Position numbers and translations under genes: made by a program
Assembly: GCF_902170785.1 (NCBI RefSeq)
Contig: NZ_CABHYG010000014.1
Coordinates: 186,001-250,000, forward strand
DNA from: Yersinia proxima
GTDB taxonomy: Bacteria > Pseudomonadota > Gammaproteobacteria > Enterobacterales > Enterobacteriaceae
DNA length: 64,000 bases
Reading direction: 5' to 3'
Part shown: positions 53,989 through 62,969 of the stretch, in pieces
Numbering within the stretch: the stretch's first letter is position 1
Layout: each line of letters begins with the position of its first letter
The notes under the pieces: model-generated
The model's input: the letters and a program-made list of their open reading frames with translations, nothing else
The model's database searches: none
Told to the model about the DNA's origin: nothing

Positions 53989-54942
53989 TTATTTATCTTT
54001 GCGTTTCTTTGTGGGGCTCTGTGTTCCGGCCAGGTGTGGCATAGCCTGGCGCATAATATCAAGAAATGCCCGCAATCTGGCTGGGTAATAGCTGGCGTGC
54101 GGGTAAACTAAATAGATCGGTAGCGGTAATCCATGCCAATCGGGTGTCAGATGAGCTAACCTCCCTTGTTTGATATCATCATTTACTACCCATGTTGACG
54201 CGATCCCTACACCTAATCCTATCAGCGCGGCGTTTCGTAATGCATACAGGCTGTCGGTACTTAATTGCGGCTGTATAGAGAAACGGTGTATTTCCCCATT
54301 TGTTTTATGGCTCAGAACAACTTCATTACGGTAAAACGTATTCAATGCCAACCAGTGAAAATCCTGCAATTGCTCGGGGTGTGTGGGCAGCGGCTTATCG
54401 CCTAACAATTCAGGTGCGGCAACCACAATACGTGGCACTTCGGCCAGCAGGATAGCGACAACAGAGGGGTCTGTTACTGAGCCAACTTGAATAGCGCAAT
54501 CAATACCTTCAGCAATAAAGTCAGGGCGGCGATCATTTAGCATCCATTCAACAGACATTTTCGGGTATTGGTGCAGGAAGTCTTTGAGTGGCTTGATTAA
54601 TTGGTCTTGCCCGAAAGCATGTGGCACCAGAACGCGCAGTAGTCCTCTGGGTTCATCAGTCGCACCACGTAGGTCATCTTCCATGGTATTCCAGCTCTCA
54701 ACAAGCTGCCTGGCATGGGAATAGCAACGTTCGCCATCATCTGTCAACTTCATGATATGCGTGGTTCGCTGCAGTAATTTCAGGCCAAGCAACCGCTCTA
54801 ATGTCTGCAAACGGCGGCTGATAGTCGGCTGGCTAGTACCCAGACGTGCTGCGGCCGCAGACAAACTGCCTGCTTCGACAATACGAATAAATGTTTGCAT
54901 TAACTCTATACGGTCAATGCCAGCTAAATTAGATTCTGTCAT
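53989..54942 (-). CDS. LysR-family transcriptional regulator
   Basis: A 317-residue LysR-type regulator. The N-terminal winged helix reads RIELMQTFIRIVEAGSLSAA and continues with LGTSQPTISRRLQTLERLLG. The effector domain follows from about residue 95. It resembles the CrgA/AaeR subgroup, whose members often control a divergent transporter. Here an MFS exporter gene diverges across 95 bases, a classic arrangement, so it probably controls that gene. Confidence 0.9.
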   Translation of the reverse strand: MTESNLAGIDRIELMQTFIRIVEAGSLSAAAARLGTSQPTISRRLQTLERLLGLKLLQRTTHIMKLTDDGERCYSHARQLVESWNTMEDDLRGATDEPRGLLRVLVPHAFGQDQLIKPLKDFLHQYPKMSVEWMLNDRRPDFIAEGIDCAIQVGSVTDPSVVAILLAEVPRIVVAAPELLGDKPLPTHPEQLQDFHWLALNTFYRNEVVLSHKTNGEIHRFSIQPQLSTDSLYALRNAALIGLGVGIASTWVVNDDIKQGRLAHLTPDWHGLPLPIYLVYPHASYYPARLRAFLDIMRQAMPHLAGTQSPTKKRKDK

Positions 54943-55037
54943 ACGTTAAGCGTATAACAGTTTTACTCTCCAGGCGACTACCAAGATAGGTCTGCACACG
55001 TAAAAATGCAGCCTCAATATCATTACAGGTAGCCATC
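54943..55037. promoter_or_regulatory. Divergent promoter region lysR / MFS exporter
   Basis: The 95-base gap must contain both promoters and the LysR binding site. No clear T-N11-A palindrome was singled out. Confidence 0.5.
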
Positions 55038-56252
55038 ATGTCAGTCATTCAAACCGCATCAACTCACACTGAAAGTGCTGAGAAAACCCTTTCCGGCAGC
55101 AAAGTTCTGATGTTGGCAACTGGCGCAGGCCTTAGCGTCGCATCAATTTATTATAGCCAGCCGCTGTTGGGCGTTATGGGTTCTGATTTACACGCCAGCG
55201 TAGGAGCGGTTGGATTAGTACCGACGCTGACACAGATTGGTTATGCTTTGGGGATATTGTTGCTTGCCCCATTGGGCGATCGCCATGACCGCCGAATTAT
55301 TATCTTATTAAAGGGCATTCTGCTGACGGCTGCTTTGCTATTCAGTGGTTTTGTTCCTGGTATAAATGCATTGCTGGTAACCAGTTTTGTTATCGGGATT
55401 GCCGCAACAATGGCACAGGATATTGTCCCAGCGTCTGCATCATTAGTCTCAGCAGCACAGCGGGGGAAAACGGTCGGTACTGTTATGACAGGCTTACTAC
55501 TGGGCATTTTACTGTCACGGGTGTTGAGTGGCTTTGTTGCCGAGTATTTTGGTTGGCGGTCGCTTTATATGGGAGCCGCACTATCGGTCATTATAATAAC
55601 GCTGGTGATATGGCGCAGTTTACCGCGCGTACCGGCAACCTCAGCATTGAGTTATCCGGCGTTACTCGCCTCAATGAGCCATTTATGGTCGCAGTTTAAA
55701 GATTTACGTCGGGCGGCATTATCGCAAGGGCTACTGTCTGTAGGGTTTAGTGCTTTCTGGTCAACCCTGGCGGTAATGTTGCAGGATACTTATCACCTTG
55801 GCAGTGCTGTAGCGGGAGCGTTTGGCCTTGCCGGTGCCGCAGGTGCATTAGCTGCGCCATTAGCCGGTTCATTGGCTGACCGCCGGGGGCCGCAAGTGGT
55901 TACGTTGATTGGTGCAAGCCTGGCGACCCTATCCTTTGCTGCTCTGTTCCTTTTGCCACTGCTGCCATTTCACTTCCAGATAGGACTTATTGTGCTCAGC
56001 GCCATTGGGTTTGATTTTGGTGTGCAGGCCACACTGGTAGCCCATCAAACCATTATTTATAGTCTGGAACCTGCGGCCCGCAGTCGGCTTAATGCACTGT
56101 TATTTACCTGTGTATTTATCGGGATGGCTGTTGGCTCCGCCTTAGGTAGTTTGATGTTGGAAAGAATGGGATGGACTGGCGTAGTCGCCTTAATCACTCT
56201 GGCAGGCGCCGCTAGCCTGGCTGTGCGCTGGGGAGGGCTTCGAGCCAAATGA
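55038..56252 (+). CDS. MFS efflux transporter (YnfM/YgaY-like)
   Basis: A 404-residue permease with twelve predicted helices. It has the MFS loop motif APLGDRHDRRIII and, in the second half, GSLADRRGPQVVTLIG. The N-terminal SIYYSQPLLGVMGSDLH is characteristic of the DHA1 subgroup that includes YnfM and YgaY-type sugar or drug exporters. The substrate is unknown. It is divergent from a LysR gene. Confidence 0.87.
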   Translation: MSVIQTASTHTESAEKTLSGSKVLMLATGAGLSVASIYYSQPLLGVMGSDLHASVGAVGLVPTLTQIGYALGILLLAPLGDRHDRRIIILLKGILLTAALLFSGFVPGINALLVTSFVIGIAATMAQDIVPASASLVSAAQRGKTVGTVMTGLLLGILLSRVLSGFVAEYFGWRSLYMGAALSVIIITLVIWRSLPRVPATSALSYPALLASMSHLWSQFKDLRRAALSQGLLSVGFSAFWSTLAVMLQDTYHLGSAVAGAFGLAGAAGALAAPLAGSLADRRGPQVVTLIGASLATLSFAALFLLPLLPFHFQIGLIVLSAIGFDFGVQATLVAHQTIIYSLEPAARSRLNALLFTCVFIGMAVGSALGSLMLERMGWTGVVALITLAGAASLAVRWGGLRAK

Positions 56253-56796
56253 GAGAGTACTAACCTATTGGCATAGTGCCAGCTCCTGCTGCGATAGAAA
56301 TACATGAGAGATCGCTTCGGGATATTGGTCAAAATAGAAATATTTATTTCATTTAAATAAAACGACGAAACAATTATGTTTCTAATAAACTCAAATATTC
56401 GGTGGGTAAAATTCATTTAACTCTCATTAATCTGGTTGATTTTTTTAACATTAACAACTTATTTGTGGCGAGGTAATAAGAGTTTTTAGCTTAATAAGCG
56501 CATTGCGTGGGCTATCTGGCTTTTTTGGTCATGACCTTTTTTCCTTGCAGGAACTTGCGATACATCGCACAAAACAAAATTTCCAAACAAAGTTATTTGA
56601 AACTTTTTTTCCAATAGCATAGAGTCTGCATATCGGCTGGTTTTTCGCCTGTCTGGCGGCTGGTCGCCTTGTTGGCTATTTTGGTCCCACAGCAAGATAG
56701 CCCTTATTGATTGAGCGTATGGTTCGTTATGAGTTGTCTGGTTTAAGCCACTTTGAGCGAACCCTGCGATAGCAGCTATTGAGAAGAGGGTGAGAC
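56253..56796. other. Upstream region of iolA with a possible IolR site
   Basis: About 540 bases without a supported gene. Read on the minus strand, 56571-56588 gives GTTTGGAAATTTTGTTTT, similar to a motif upstream of the iolR-like gene. TTGAAACTTTTTTTCCAA lies next to it. GAGAAGAGGGTGAGAC is the iolA ribosome-binding site. Confidence 0.5.
56571..56588 (-). promoter_or_regulatory. Candidate IolR operator upstream of iolA
   Basis: GTTTGGAAATTTTGTTTT shares TTGGAAA-TTT-TTT with 60352-60370, upstream of the RpiR-family gene. Matched by eye only. Confidence 0.4.
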
Positions 56797-58302
56797 ATGA
56801 AAATCGTGAGTAACTTTATCGGTGGGAAGAATTCCCTGAGTTCCAGCAATCAAACTGCCGATATTCATAATCCAGCCACCGGTAAGGTTGAAAGCCAGGT
56901 CACGCAAAGTACAGCTGAAGAAGTTCATCATGCTATTGGCGTAGCTCATCAGGCCTTTGCCGATTGGTCGCGAACCACCCCTCTGCGTCGCGCTCGCATT
57001 ATGTTCAACTTTAAAAGCCTGATTGAACAACACCGCGATGAATTGGCGGAGTTGATTGTTCGTGAGCATGGCAAGGTATATTCGGATGCTTTGGGCGAAA
57101 TTACGCGCGGTCTGGAAGTGGTCGAGTTCGCCTGTGGTATCCCACACTTATTGAAAGGCGAATATTCCGCAGACGTGGGGACTGGGGTTGATAGCTTTTC
57201 AATGATGCAGCCTTTGGGGGTTGTTGCCGGGATAACACCTTTTAACTTCCCTGCGATGGTTCCCATGTGGATGTTCCCTATTGCATTGACGTGTGGCAAT
57301 ACCTTTATTCTGAAACCGCCGGCACTAGATCCTTCTGCATCAGTTCGTCTCGCTGAGTTGCTGACGGAAGCGGGCTTACCTGATGGCGTATTCAATGTTA
57401 TTCACTGTTCAAATGAAAGTGCTGCCCAACTCTGTACAGATCCACGAATTCAAGCCGTAAGTTTTGTCGGCTCTTCTACTGTGGCCGAACATATTTACAC
57501 CACGGCCAGTGCGCACGGTAAACGTGTACAAGCCTTTGGTGCCGCGAAAAATCAGGCGATCATCATGCCTGATGCTGATTTGGATGCGACTGTAAATGCA
57601 TTAATGGGCGGTGCCTTTGGATCAGCCGGTGAGCGTTGTATGGCGCTGCCTATTGCGGTCGTGGTGGGTGACAGTACTGCAGATAAATTAATTGAAAAGT
57701 TAAAACCACTCATTGCTCGCCTGCGTGTCGGCCCAGGCATACAGCAAGGTGGAGAAGAAAATGAAATGGGGCCCCTAATTTCAGCAGCTCATCAGAAGAA
57801 GGTACTTGGCTATATTGATCAAGGTGTTAAAGAAGGTGCGACATTAGTCACAGATGGCCGTCATTATAAAGTTGCGGGTTATGAGCAAGGATACTATGTA
57901 GGTGGCACACTGTTTGATCATGTCACCCCAGATATGAAGATTTACCAGGAAGAAATCTTTGGCCCAGTGTTAGGGATTGTCAGAGTACCTGATTATCAAA
58001 CGGCAATTAATACGGTGAATAGTCATGAGTTCGGCAATGGGAGCGCGATTTTCACCAGTAGCGGTCACTATGCAAGGCAGTTTGTGCATGAAGTTCAGGC
58101 GGGGATGGTTGGCGTCAATGTGCCTGTTCCAGTACCAATGGCGTTTCACAGTTTTGGTGGTTGGAAGCGTTCCGTGTTCGGTGCATTAAATGTGCATGGC
58201 ACTGATGGGGTGCGTTTCTACACCCGCATGAAAACAACCACAGCCCGTTGGCCAACAGGTCAGCAAACGGTTTCAGAATACAGTATGCCAACGCTGGGTT
58301 AA
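56797..58302 (+). CDS. iolA: Malonate-semialdehyde dehydrogenase IolA (MmsA type)
   Basis: CoA-acylating aldehyde dehydrogenase (501 residues) for the last step of myo-inositol breakdown, making acetyl-CoA and CO2 from malonate semialdehyde. The catalytic cysteine is C281 in GERCMALPIAVVVGD. NAD-binding and ALDH motifs are GITPFNFPAMVPMWMFPIAL, FVGSSTVAEHIY and FGPVLGIVR. The tail VPVPMAFHSFGGWKRSVFG is typical of MmsA/IolA. MmsA from valine catabolism is the same family; the iol neighbours decide the role. iolB follows after 55 bases. Confidence 0.95.
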   Translation: MKIVSNFIGGKNSLSSSNQTADIHNPATGKVESQVTQSTAEEVHHAIGVAHQAFADWSRTTPLRRARIMFNFKSLIEQHRDELAELIVREHGKVYSDALGEITRGLEVVEFACGIPHLLKGEYSADVGTGVDSFSMMQPLGVVAGITPFNFPAMVPMWMFPIALTCGNTFILKPPALDPSASVRLAELLTEAGLPDGVFNVIHCSNESAAQLCTDPRIQAVSFVGSSTVAEHIYTTASAHGKRVQAFGAAKNQAIIMPDADLDATVNALMGGAFGSAGERCMALPIAVVVGDSTADKLIEKLKPLIARLRVGPGIQQGGEENEMGPLISAAHQKKVLGYIDQGVKEGATLVTDGRHYKVAGYEQGYYVGGTLFDHVTPDMKIYQEEIFGPVLGIVRVPDYQTAINTVNSHEFGNGSAIFTSSGHYARQFVHEVQAGMVGVNVPVPVPMAFHSFGGWKRSVFGALNVHGTDGVRFYTRMKTTTARWPTGQQTVSEYSMPTLG

Positions 58303-58357
58303 TGCTACCTGAGGGTGTTCGTTAGAATAATTTCATGTTGTTAACAGGAGAGTCATC

Positions 58358-59182
58358 ATGTCGTCACTGCTTGCCAAATGTCAGTCGCCAGATGCGAATG
58401 GGCGTATTCAGCATATTTCACCGGAGAACGCCGGCTGGCGTTTTGTTGGGTTTGATGTCTATCGCCTTACGGCAGGAAAGGTATTGATGCTGGATAGTGC
58501 TGACAATGAACTCTGTCTGGTACTCGTCGCGGGTATTGCTTCGGTATCAACACAGCGTGCTGAATACCCACATATTGGCAAACGCATGAGCCCGTTCGAA
58601 CGAACACCACCTTATTCTGTTTATGTTCCACACCATGATTGTGCGAAAGTCGTGGCAGAGACCGATTTGGAATTGGCGGTCTGCCGTGCTCCTGGTCATG
58701 GACATTTACCGTCTCGTCTGATTACGCCAGCAGATGTGGGGGTAGAGCGGCGAGGTAAGGGGCGTAACCAGCGGTTAGTACATAACATCTTACCTGACGA
58801 TAAACCCGCAGACGGTTTGCTGGTGGTTGAGGTTTATACCGATGAGGGAAATACCAGTTCATACCCAAGTCATAAACATGATCAGGAAAATTCGGCAGAT
58901 GAAACCTATCTGGAAGAAACTTACTATCACCGGTTAAATCCAGAGCAAGGCTTTTGCATGCAGCGGGTATATACCGACGACCGTTCACTGGATGAATGTA
59001 TGCCGGTTTATAACCGAGATGTCGTAAAAGTGCCAAAAGGTTACCACCCCGTGGCGACATTGGCGGGCTATGACAACTACTATTTGAATGTTATGGCGGG
59101 GCCAGTGCGGTTATGGAAATTTACCTGGGAAAAAGATCATGCATGGATCAACAGTGATCACTATCCGGTGGAAAAACGCTAA
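58358..59182 (+). CDS. iolB: 5-deoxy-glucuronate isomerase IolB
   Basis: Cupin-fold isomerase (274 residues) converting 5-deoxy-glucuronate to 2-deoxy-5-keto-gluconate. Metal-binding segments read SYPSHKHDQ and EETYYHRLNPEQGFCMQRVY, with the later GYHPVATLAGYDNYYLNVMA. AACAGGAGAGTC precedes the ATG. It is co-transcribed with iolA. Confidence 0.95.
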   Translation: MSSLLAKCQSPDANGRIQHISPENAGWRFVGFDVYRLTAGKVLMLDSADNELCLVLVAGIASVSTQRAEYPHIGKRMSPFERTPPYSVYVPHHDCAKVVAETDLELAVCRAPGHGHLPSRLITPADVGVERRGKGRNQRLVHNILPDDKPADGLLVVEVYTDEGNTSSYPSHKHDQENSADETYLEETYYHRLNPEQGFCMQRVYTDDRSLDECMPVYNRDVVKVPKGYHPVATLAGYDNYYLNVMAGPVRLWKFTWEKDHAWINSDHYPVEKR

Positions 59183-59239
59183 GCTGCGATTAAACGTATG
59201 AATTAAATGGGTAGGTAGATCCTACTCATCAGACTGCTG

Positions 59240-59386
59240 ACAAACCTCGAGGCCTCGATCTCACAAGGTGAAGACAGGTAGAAGAGTAAAGCGTCCGCGC
59301 CAGGGACGGCGCGGCTCGAGCCCCCAGGGAAGGGTTTACGGCGTCTTTACGATCTGCCTGTTTTCACCGATACGAGTACTTTGTCA
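59240..59386. repeat. Long imperfect palindromic element (Yersinia intergenic repeat type)
   Basis: GACAAA (59240-59245) and TTTGTC (59381-59386) bound the element. GGTGAAGACAGGTAG (59268-59282) pairs with CTGCCTGTTTTCACC (59355-59369) at 13 of 15 positions. An inner GCGCC-AGGGAC-GGCGC hairpin sits near the middle. Of about 147 bases, it recalls the palindromic families of Yersinia such as YPAL and ERIC, but I cannot assign the family from sequence alone. It lies between the convergent iolB and regulator genes and may end transcription. Confidence 0.7.
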
Positions 59387-59459
59387 TTAACCTCATGGGT
59401 AGGCATAGCCATTTTATTGCTCGCCACAAGCTACATCTGACTTGGAAGCGCCTGAGGAG

Positions 59460-60293
59460 TTATGCTTTGGCGTTATTCAGTGCTAATGAAACGGCTAAGG
59501 TTTGCGCCAGGCACATAGAGGCAACCTGTGAACGGAACCCGTCAACTTGTGCTTCCCGCACCACAAAACAGACATCGCTGAAAGCCGCTAATGGGCTAAC
59601 CTGACTATCAGTAATCGCAATTTGCTGCGCACCACTTTTGGCACCTAATTCCACCAATTCCAAGGCTTCTTGTGCATAGGGTGAGTAACTGATAGCAATC
59701 ACTACGTCTTTAGGTTTTACCATGCTTAGTTGTTCAGCGAACATTCCACCAAGCCCGTCAATCAGAAAAGCACGGCGCTCCAAATGGCGTAATGCATAGG
59801 TTAGGTAAGAAGCCACGCTAAAAGAACGACGCAAACCAATCACATAGATATTTTCAGCATTGTTCAGTAACTCAACGGCTCTATCCAACTGTTCTGCACT
59901 GGTTTGCACTGCCAGTTGTTGCAGAGCTTGCGCATTGACCATCGTAAATACATTCAGTATTTCAGCCGGTTTTTCTGGTGCAGTATTGCCATCGGTTGAG
60001 GTTTGACGGAATAACCGCGCGCGTTCGGTATAGTTAACGGTTTCTTCCATCAAATGTTGACGGAATACCTGTTTCATTTCGTTAAAGCCACTGAAACCAA
60101 AGGCATTTGCAAACCGGATTAAGGTTGATGGTGGCACACTGGCTTGGGCCGCAATGGAAGCAACTGTATCAAATGCAATGCTGTTACTGTTATCCAGGAT
60201 ATAACGGGCAACTTGTTTTAAGCGTTTGCTTAACGTCTCATAACGATGACGAATCTGGTCTTGTAGCAATGATAGTTGAGTCGGGTTATTCAT
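59460..60293 (-). CDS. iolR: RpiR/MurR-family regulator, probable IolR
   Basis: A regulator with an N-terminal helix-turn-helix (LSKRLKQVARYILDNSNSIA, then VPPSTLIRFANAFGFSGFNE) and a C-terminal SIS sugar-phosphate-binding domain (NIYVIGLRRSFSVASYL ... VIAISYSPYAQEALELVELG). ATG 60293 gives 277 residues; a TTG ten codons upstream (60323) is also open. Neither has a strong ribosome-binding site. RpiR-type repressors control iol genes in Salmonella and rhizobia, so with iolA, iolB, iolC and iolD around it this is the likely cluster repressor. The symbol is an inference from context. Confidence 0.85.
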   Translation of the reverse strand: MNNPTQLSLLQDQIRHRYETLSKRLKQVARYILDNSNSIAFDTVASIAAQASVPPSTLIRFANAFGFSGFNEMKQVFRQHLMEETVNYTERARLFRQTSTDGNTAPEKPAEILNVFTMVNAQALQQLAVQTSAEQLDRAVELLNNAENIYVIGLRRSFSVASYLTYALRHLERRAFLIDGLGGMFAEQLSMVKPKDVVIAISYSPYAQEALELVELGAKSGAQQIAITDSQVSPLAAFSDVCFVVREAQVDGFRSQVASMCLAQTLAVSLALNNAKA

Positions 60294-60351
60294 CCATTCA
60301 GCCCACGGCAGAGGAAAATTCAAGGGTTATCTGTCAGGTATTCTAGCAGAT

Positions 60352-60370
60352 GGTTGGAAAATTTCGTTTG
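60352..60370 (-). promoter_or_regulatory. Candidate IolR operator upstream of the iolR-like gene
   Basis: GGTTGGAAAATTTCGTTTG contains a GGAAA/TTTC pair and resembles the site before iolA. It would allow autoregulation. Confidence 0.4.
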
Positions 60371-60578
60371 TTGATATTCGCTTTTACTTTTATTTCATTG
60401 CGAATTAAAACTGTTTACTAAACCATGATAAAGGAAACGGCTATAAGCAAAAGATATTACTTTATTAAGTTTGACAGAAATCAGGATTTTTTCAGACTAA
60501 TAAGGAATGAACTATGCAGATGGCAGCACAATGGCGCCGATGTGTTCCCACGCCAGCGCCATGAAAGCGGTCTTAACT

Positions 60579-62498
60579 TCAGATGACTGGACGATAATCT
60601 CGCCAATAGCCTATCAGTGTTTGATAATTTTGTTTCACTTGTGCAATCAACTCGGCATCATTTAGCTCACCTTGCAGCCAATGGCGTGATGCCTGGCCGA
60701 AGATGGTGCGGCCAACAGCAAAACCTTTAACCCAAGGTGCTTTTGCCGCGGCGGCAAAGCCCGCTTTTAATATAGCTTCTGGGGAATCCAACCCAAGAAT
60801 CAATACACCTCGGCAATAAGGGTCTTGAGTTTCAATCAATTCACCTACTTTCTGCCAGTTCTCTGCGCTGAGCGGTGGCAGTTTCCACCAATCTGGTTGA
60901 ATACCTAACGCATAGAAATGTGCCATAGTTTCAATATAATAACGTTCATCTTTGTCTTTGTTGTCTTCAGGTAAAATCACTTCCAACAGCAATTCATGCC
61001 CCGATTTACAGCATCCCCGGTAAACATCCAAGATCAGCTCATCCTGCTGCTGGCGTAGCTCCGCACTGTCTTTGGGGTGATAAAATACCAGGCACTTCAC
61101 GACATGTTCCAGTGGCCAATCAATGAGTTGGGATCCGATATTGCCATATTCAAGGCGTAATGGCCTTGAGCTGGGTAACTCAATGGGGCGGCCTATCCAC
61201 CATCCTTGGCCAGTAATGGTGTTGAGTGCTTCCTGACCATAAGTGGTATCTGCCAGAATGCCACTCTTATGCTCCAGCCCGGACTCTTGAGCTGCCTGTT
61301 GTGCGGCCTGTAGTAATAATGTTTTGAGTTTAGGGATGTGTTCTTCACTCACACCCGCTTCACGCGCCATATCGGCCAATTGTTTGCGGTGATCGAAAGC
61401 AAACACGCAAAGCTCCGGCCACTGCTGTTTTCGGGTGGTTACCCGATGCAAATGATTAAGGCGAGTGTCACGATCAGGGCGCGGAACAGAGTGCTCGCGA
61501 CTGAGGTAATCGTCTAATTCAATTTTGGTTGGCATGGCGGGCGCACAACCATGACGTGAAACAACCAGTGCACCGCAGGCGTTGGCATAACGGCAAGCCT
61601 GTTCCCAACTTTCATCATTAAGATAGCCGCGCAGTAAACCAGACATAAAGGCATCGCCGGCCCCCAATACATTGAGAACTTCAACGCGAACACCAGAATG
61701 GAGTTTGACCTGTTCCCAACTGGAGGGGATTTCCCCTTCGAATACTGAACAACCTTGTGCTCCGCGCTTGCAGACCAGTGTCGCCTGAGTTGCTTTACGC
61801 ACATTTCGCAGCGCTACCAGGGTATCTGTACTGCCCCCCGCGATATGAAACTCTTCTTCAGTACCGACAATTAAATTGAAATGGTGCAGAACTTCTTGCA
61901 GTTGCTGAGTCACTTTTTCTGACTCAATGAAACGTGTTTCACCGTCGCCAAGTGAGGTCAGGCCCCATAATACTGGGCGGTAATCAATATCCAGGGCAGT
62001 TCGTAGCCCATGTTTATGCGCGTATTCCAGCGCTTTCAATACAGCGGCACGTGTATTTGGGTGTGAAAGATGTGTGCCAGTGATAGCCAGTGCCCGCGAT
62101 GATGCAATATAAGACTCATCGATATCATCTGGCGTCAGGGCCATATCAGCGCAGTTTTCACGGTAAAAAATCAGAGGGAAGGTTTCTTGATCTTTAATAC
62201 CAAGAATAACCAATGCGGTTAGGCGCTGCTTGTCAGTAATAAGAAAACGGGTATCGGCCCCAACACGTTGTAATTCCTCGCGCAGGAAGCGGCCCATATG
62301 TTCATCACCAACACGTGCCAACATACCTGACTTCAAGCCTTGAATCGCTGTGCCATAGGCGACATTACCTGATGAACCGCCCAAATATTTGGCAAATGTA
62401 CTGGTATCTTCCAGCCGGGAACCAATCTGTTGTCCATAAAAATCGACGGCAATTCGCCCGATACATATGACATCCAGCACTTTGTGTTGTGTACCCAT
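60579..62498 (-). CDS. iolC: 5-dehydro-2-deoxygluconokinase fused to DUF2090 aldolase-like domain
   Basis: A two-domain enzyme of about 639 residues. The N-terminal 330 residues are a PfkB kinase (GGSSGNVAYGTAIQ; catalytic GAGDAFMSGLLRG) that phosphorylates 2-deoxy-5-keto-gluconate. The C-terminal 300 residues are DUF2090, related to class I aldolases (ELCVFAFDHRKQLADMAREA ... GFAVGRTIFGQASRHWLQGE), taken to perform the following IolJ-type cleavage. This fusion is common in proteobacterial iol clusters. ATG 62498 is preferred because AAGGAA lies six bases upstream; the open frame starts two codons earlier with the Shine-Dalgarno too close. Divergent from iolD. Confidence 0.93.
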   Translation of the reverse strand: MGTQHKVLDVICIGRIAVDFYGQQIGSRLEDTSTFAKYLGGSSGNVAYGTAIQGLKSGMLARVGDEHMGRFLREELQRVGADTRFLITDKQRLTALVILGIKDQETFPLIFYRENCADMALTPDDIDESYIASSRALAITGTHLSHPNTRAAVLKALEYAHKHGLRTALDIDYRPVLWGLTSLGDGETRFIESEKVTQQLQEVLHHFNLIVGTEEEFHIAGGSTDTLVALRNVRKATQATLVCKRGAQGCSVFEGEIPSSWEQVKLHSGVRVEVLNVLGAGDAFMSGLLRGYLNDESWEQACRYANACGALVVSRHGCAPAMPTKIELDDYLSREHSVPRPDRDTRLNHLHRVTTRKQQWPELCVFAFDHRKQLADMAREAGVSEEHIPKLKTLLLQAAQQAAQESGLEHKSGILADTTYGQEALNTITGQGWWIGRPIELPSSRPLRLEYGNIGSQLIDWPLEHVVKCLVFYHPKDSAELRQQQDELILDVYRGCCKSGHELLLEVILPEDNKDKDERYYIETMAHFYALGIQPDWWKLPPLSAENWQKVGELIETQDPYCRGVLILGLDSPEAILKAGFAAAAKAPWVKGFAVGRTIFGQASRHWLQGELNDAELIAQVKQNYQTLIGYWRDYRPVI

Positions 62499-62504
62499 CC
62501 CCAT

Positions 62505-62969
62505 TTCCTTCTTTTAAAACCTCGACAATGACCGATGAAATAAACCCGTAGTAATGTTTCTGAAATCAGTATGAGGAATAAATATTTCAATTTCAAGATT
62601 AAATGAAATTTACACCCCAATTATGTGACCTGGCTAAAAGCCTTATATCACGCACGAGAATGGGGCTTACACTAAAGGATTGTGCCAGTTATTGATGGTT
62701 TTATGAGTAGGAAATAGGAAGTATTGATGAGTGATATTAAGTTAATAATATCAATTCATTAGATTCATTTACTGCTGGTTTGTAATGCCACTATTTCACA
62801 TGAGTTAATGCGGGTGTGATGGTTTCAGTGTTTACCTGATTATTTGATCTTCATCGCAGAATGAAATGTTTCTTCTGTAATGTGATTTTATGAAAAAAAT
62901 ATTTGTTTATAATCCCTGCTATGTTTCACCTCACTGTTGTATCGCGCAAACAGAGCAAAGGATGAATAA
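62505..62969. promoter_or_regulatory. Divergent promoter region iolC / iolD
   Basis: A 465-base AT-rich gap. The palindrome GAAATGTTTC (62863-62872) lies about 100 bases before iolD, and GTTTCTGAAATC and ATGAAATTTAC occur near iolC. These fit a GAAA/TTTC repressor motif. A short ATG AAT AAA TGA just before the iolD ATG is not a gene. Confidence 0.5.

Noticed and set aside
53835-54062. 75-codon minus-strand frame between the LysR and HAD genes
   Set aside because: Overlaps the end of the LysR gene and fills an AT-rich gap; no start signal or domain.
56486-56695. 69-codon minus-strand frame upstream of iolA
   Set aside because: No ribosome-binding site, no family match, and it overlaps the candidate operator region.
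59183-59459. tRNA or structured RNA gene
   Set aside because: The GC-rich pairing is a long palindrome, with no cloverleaf and no T-loop consensus.
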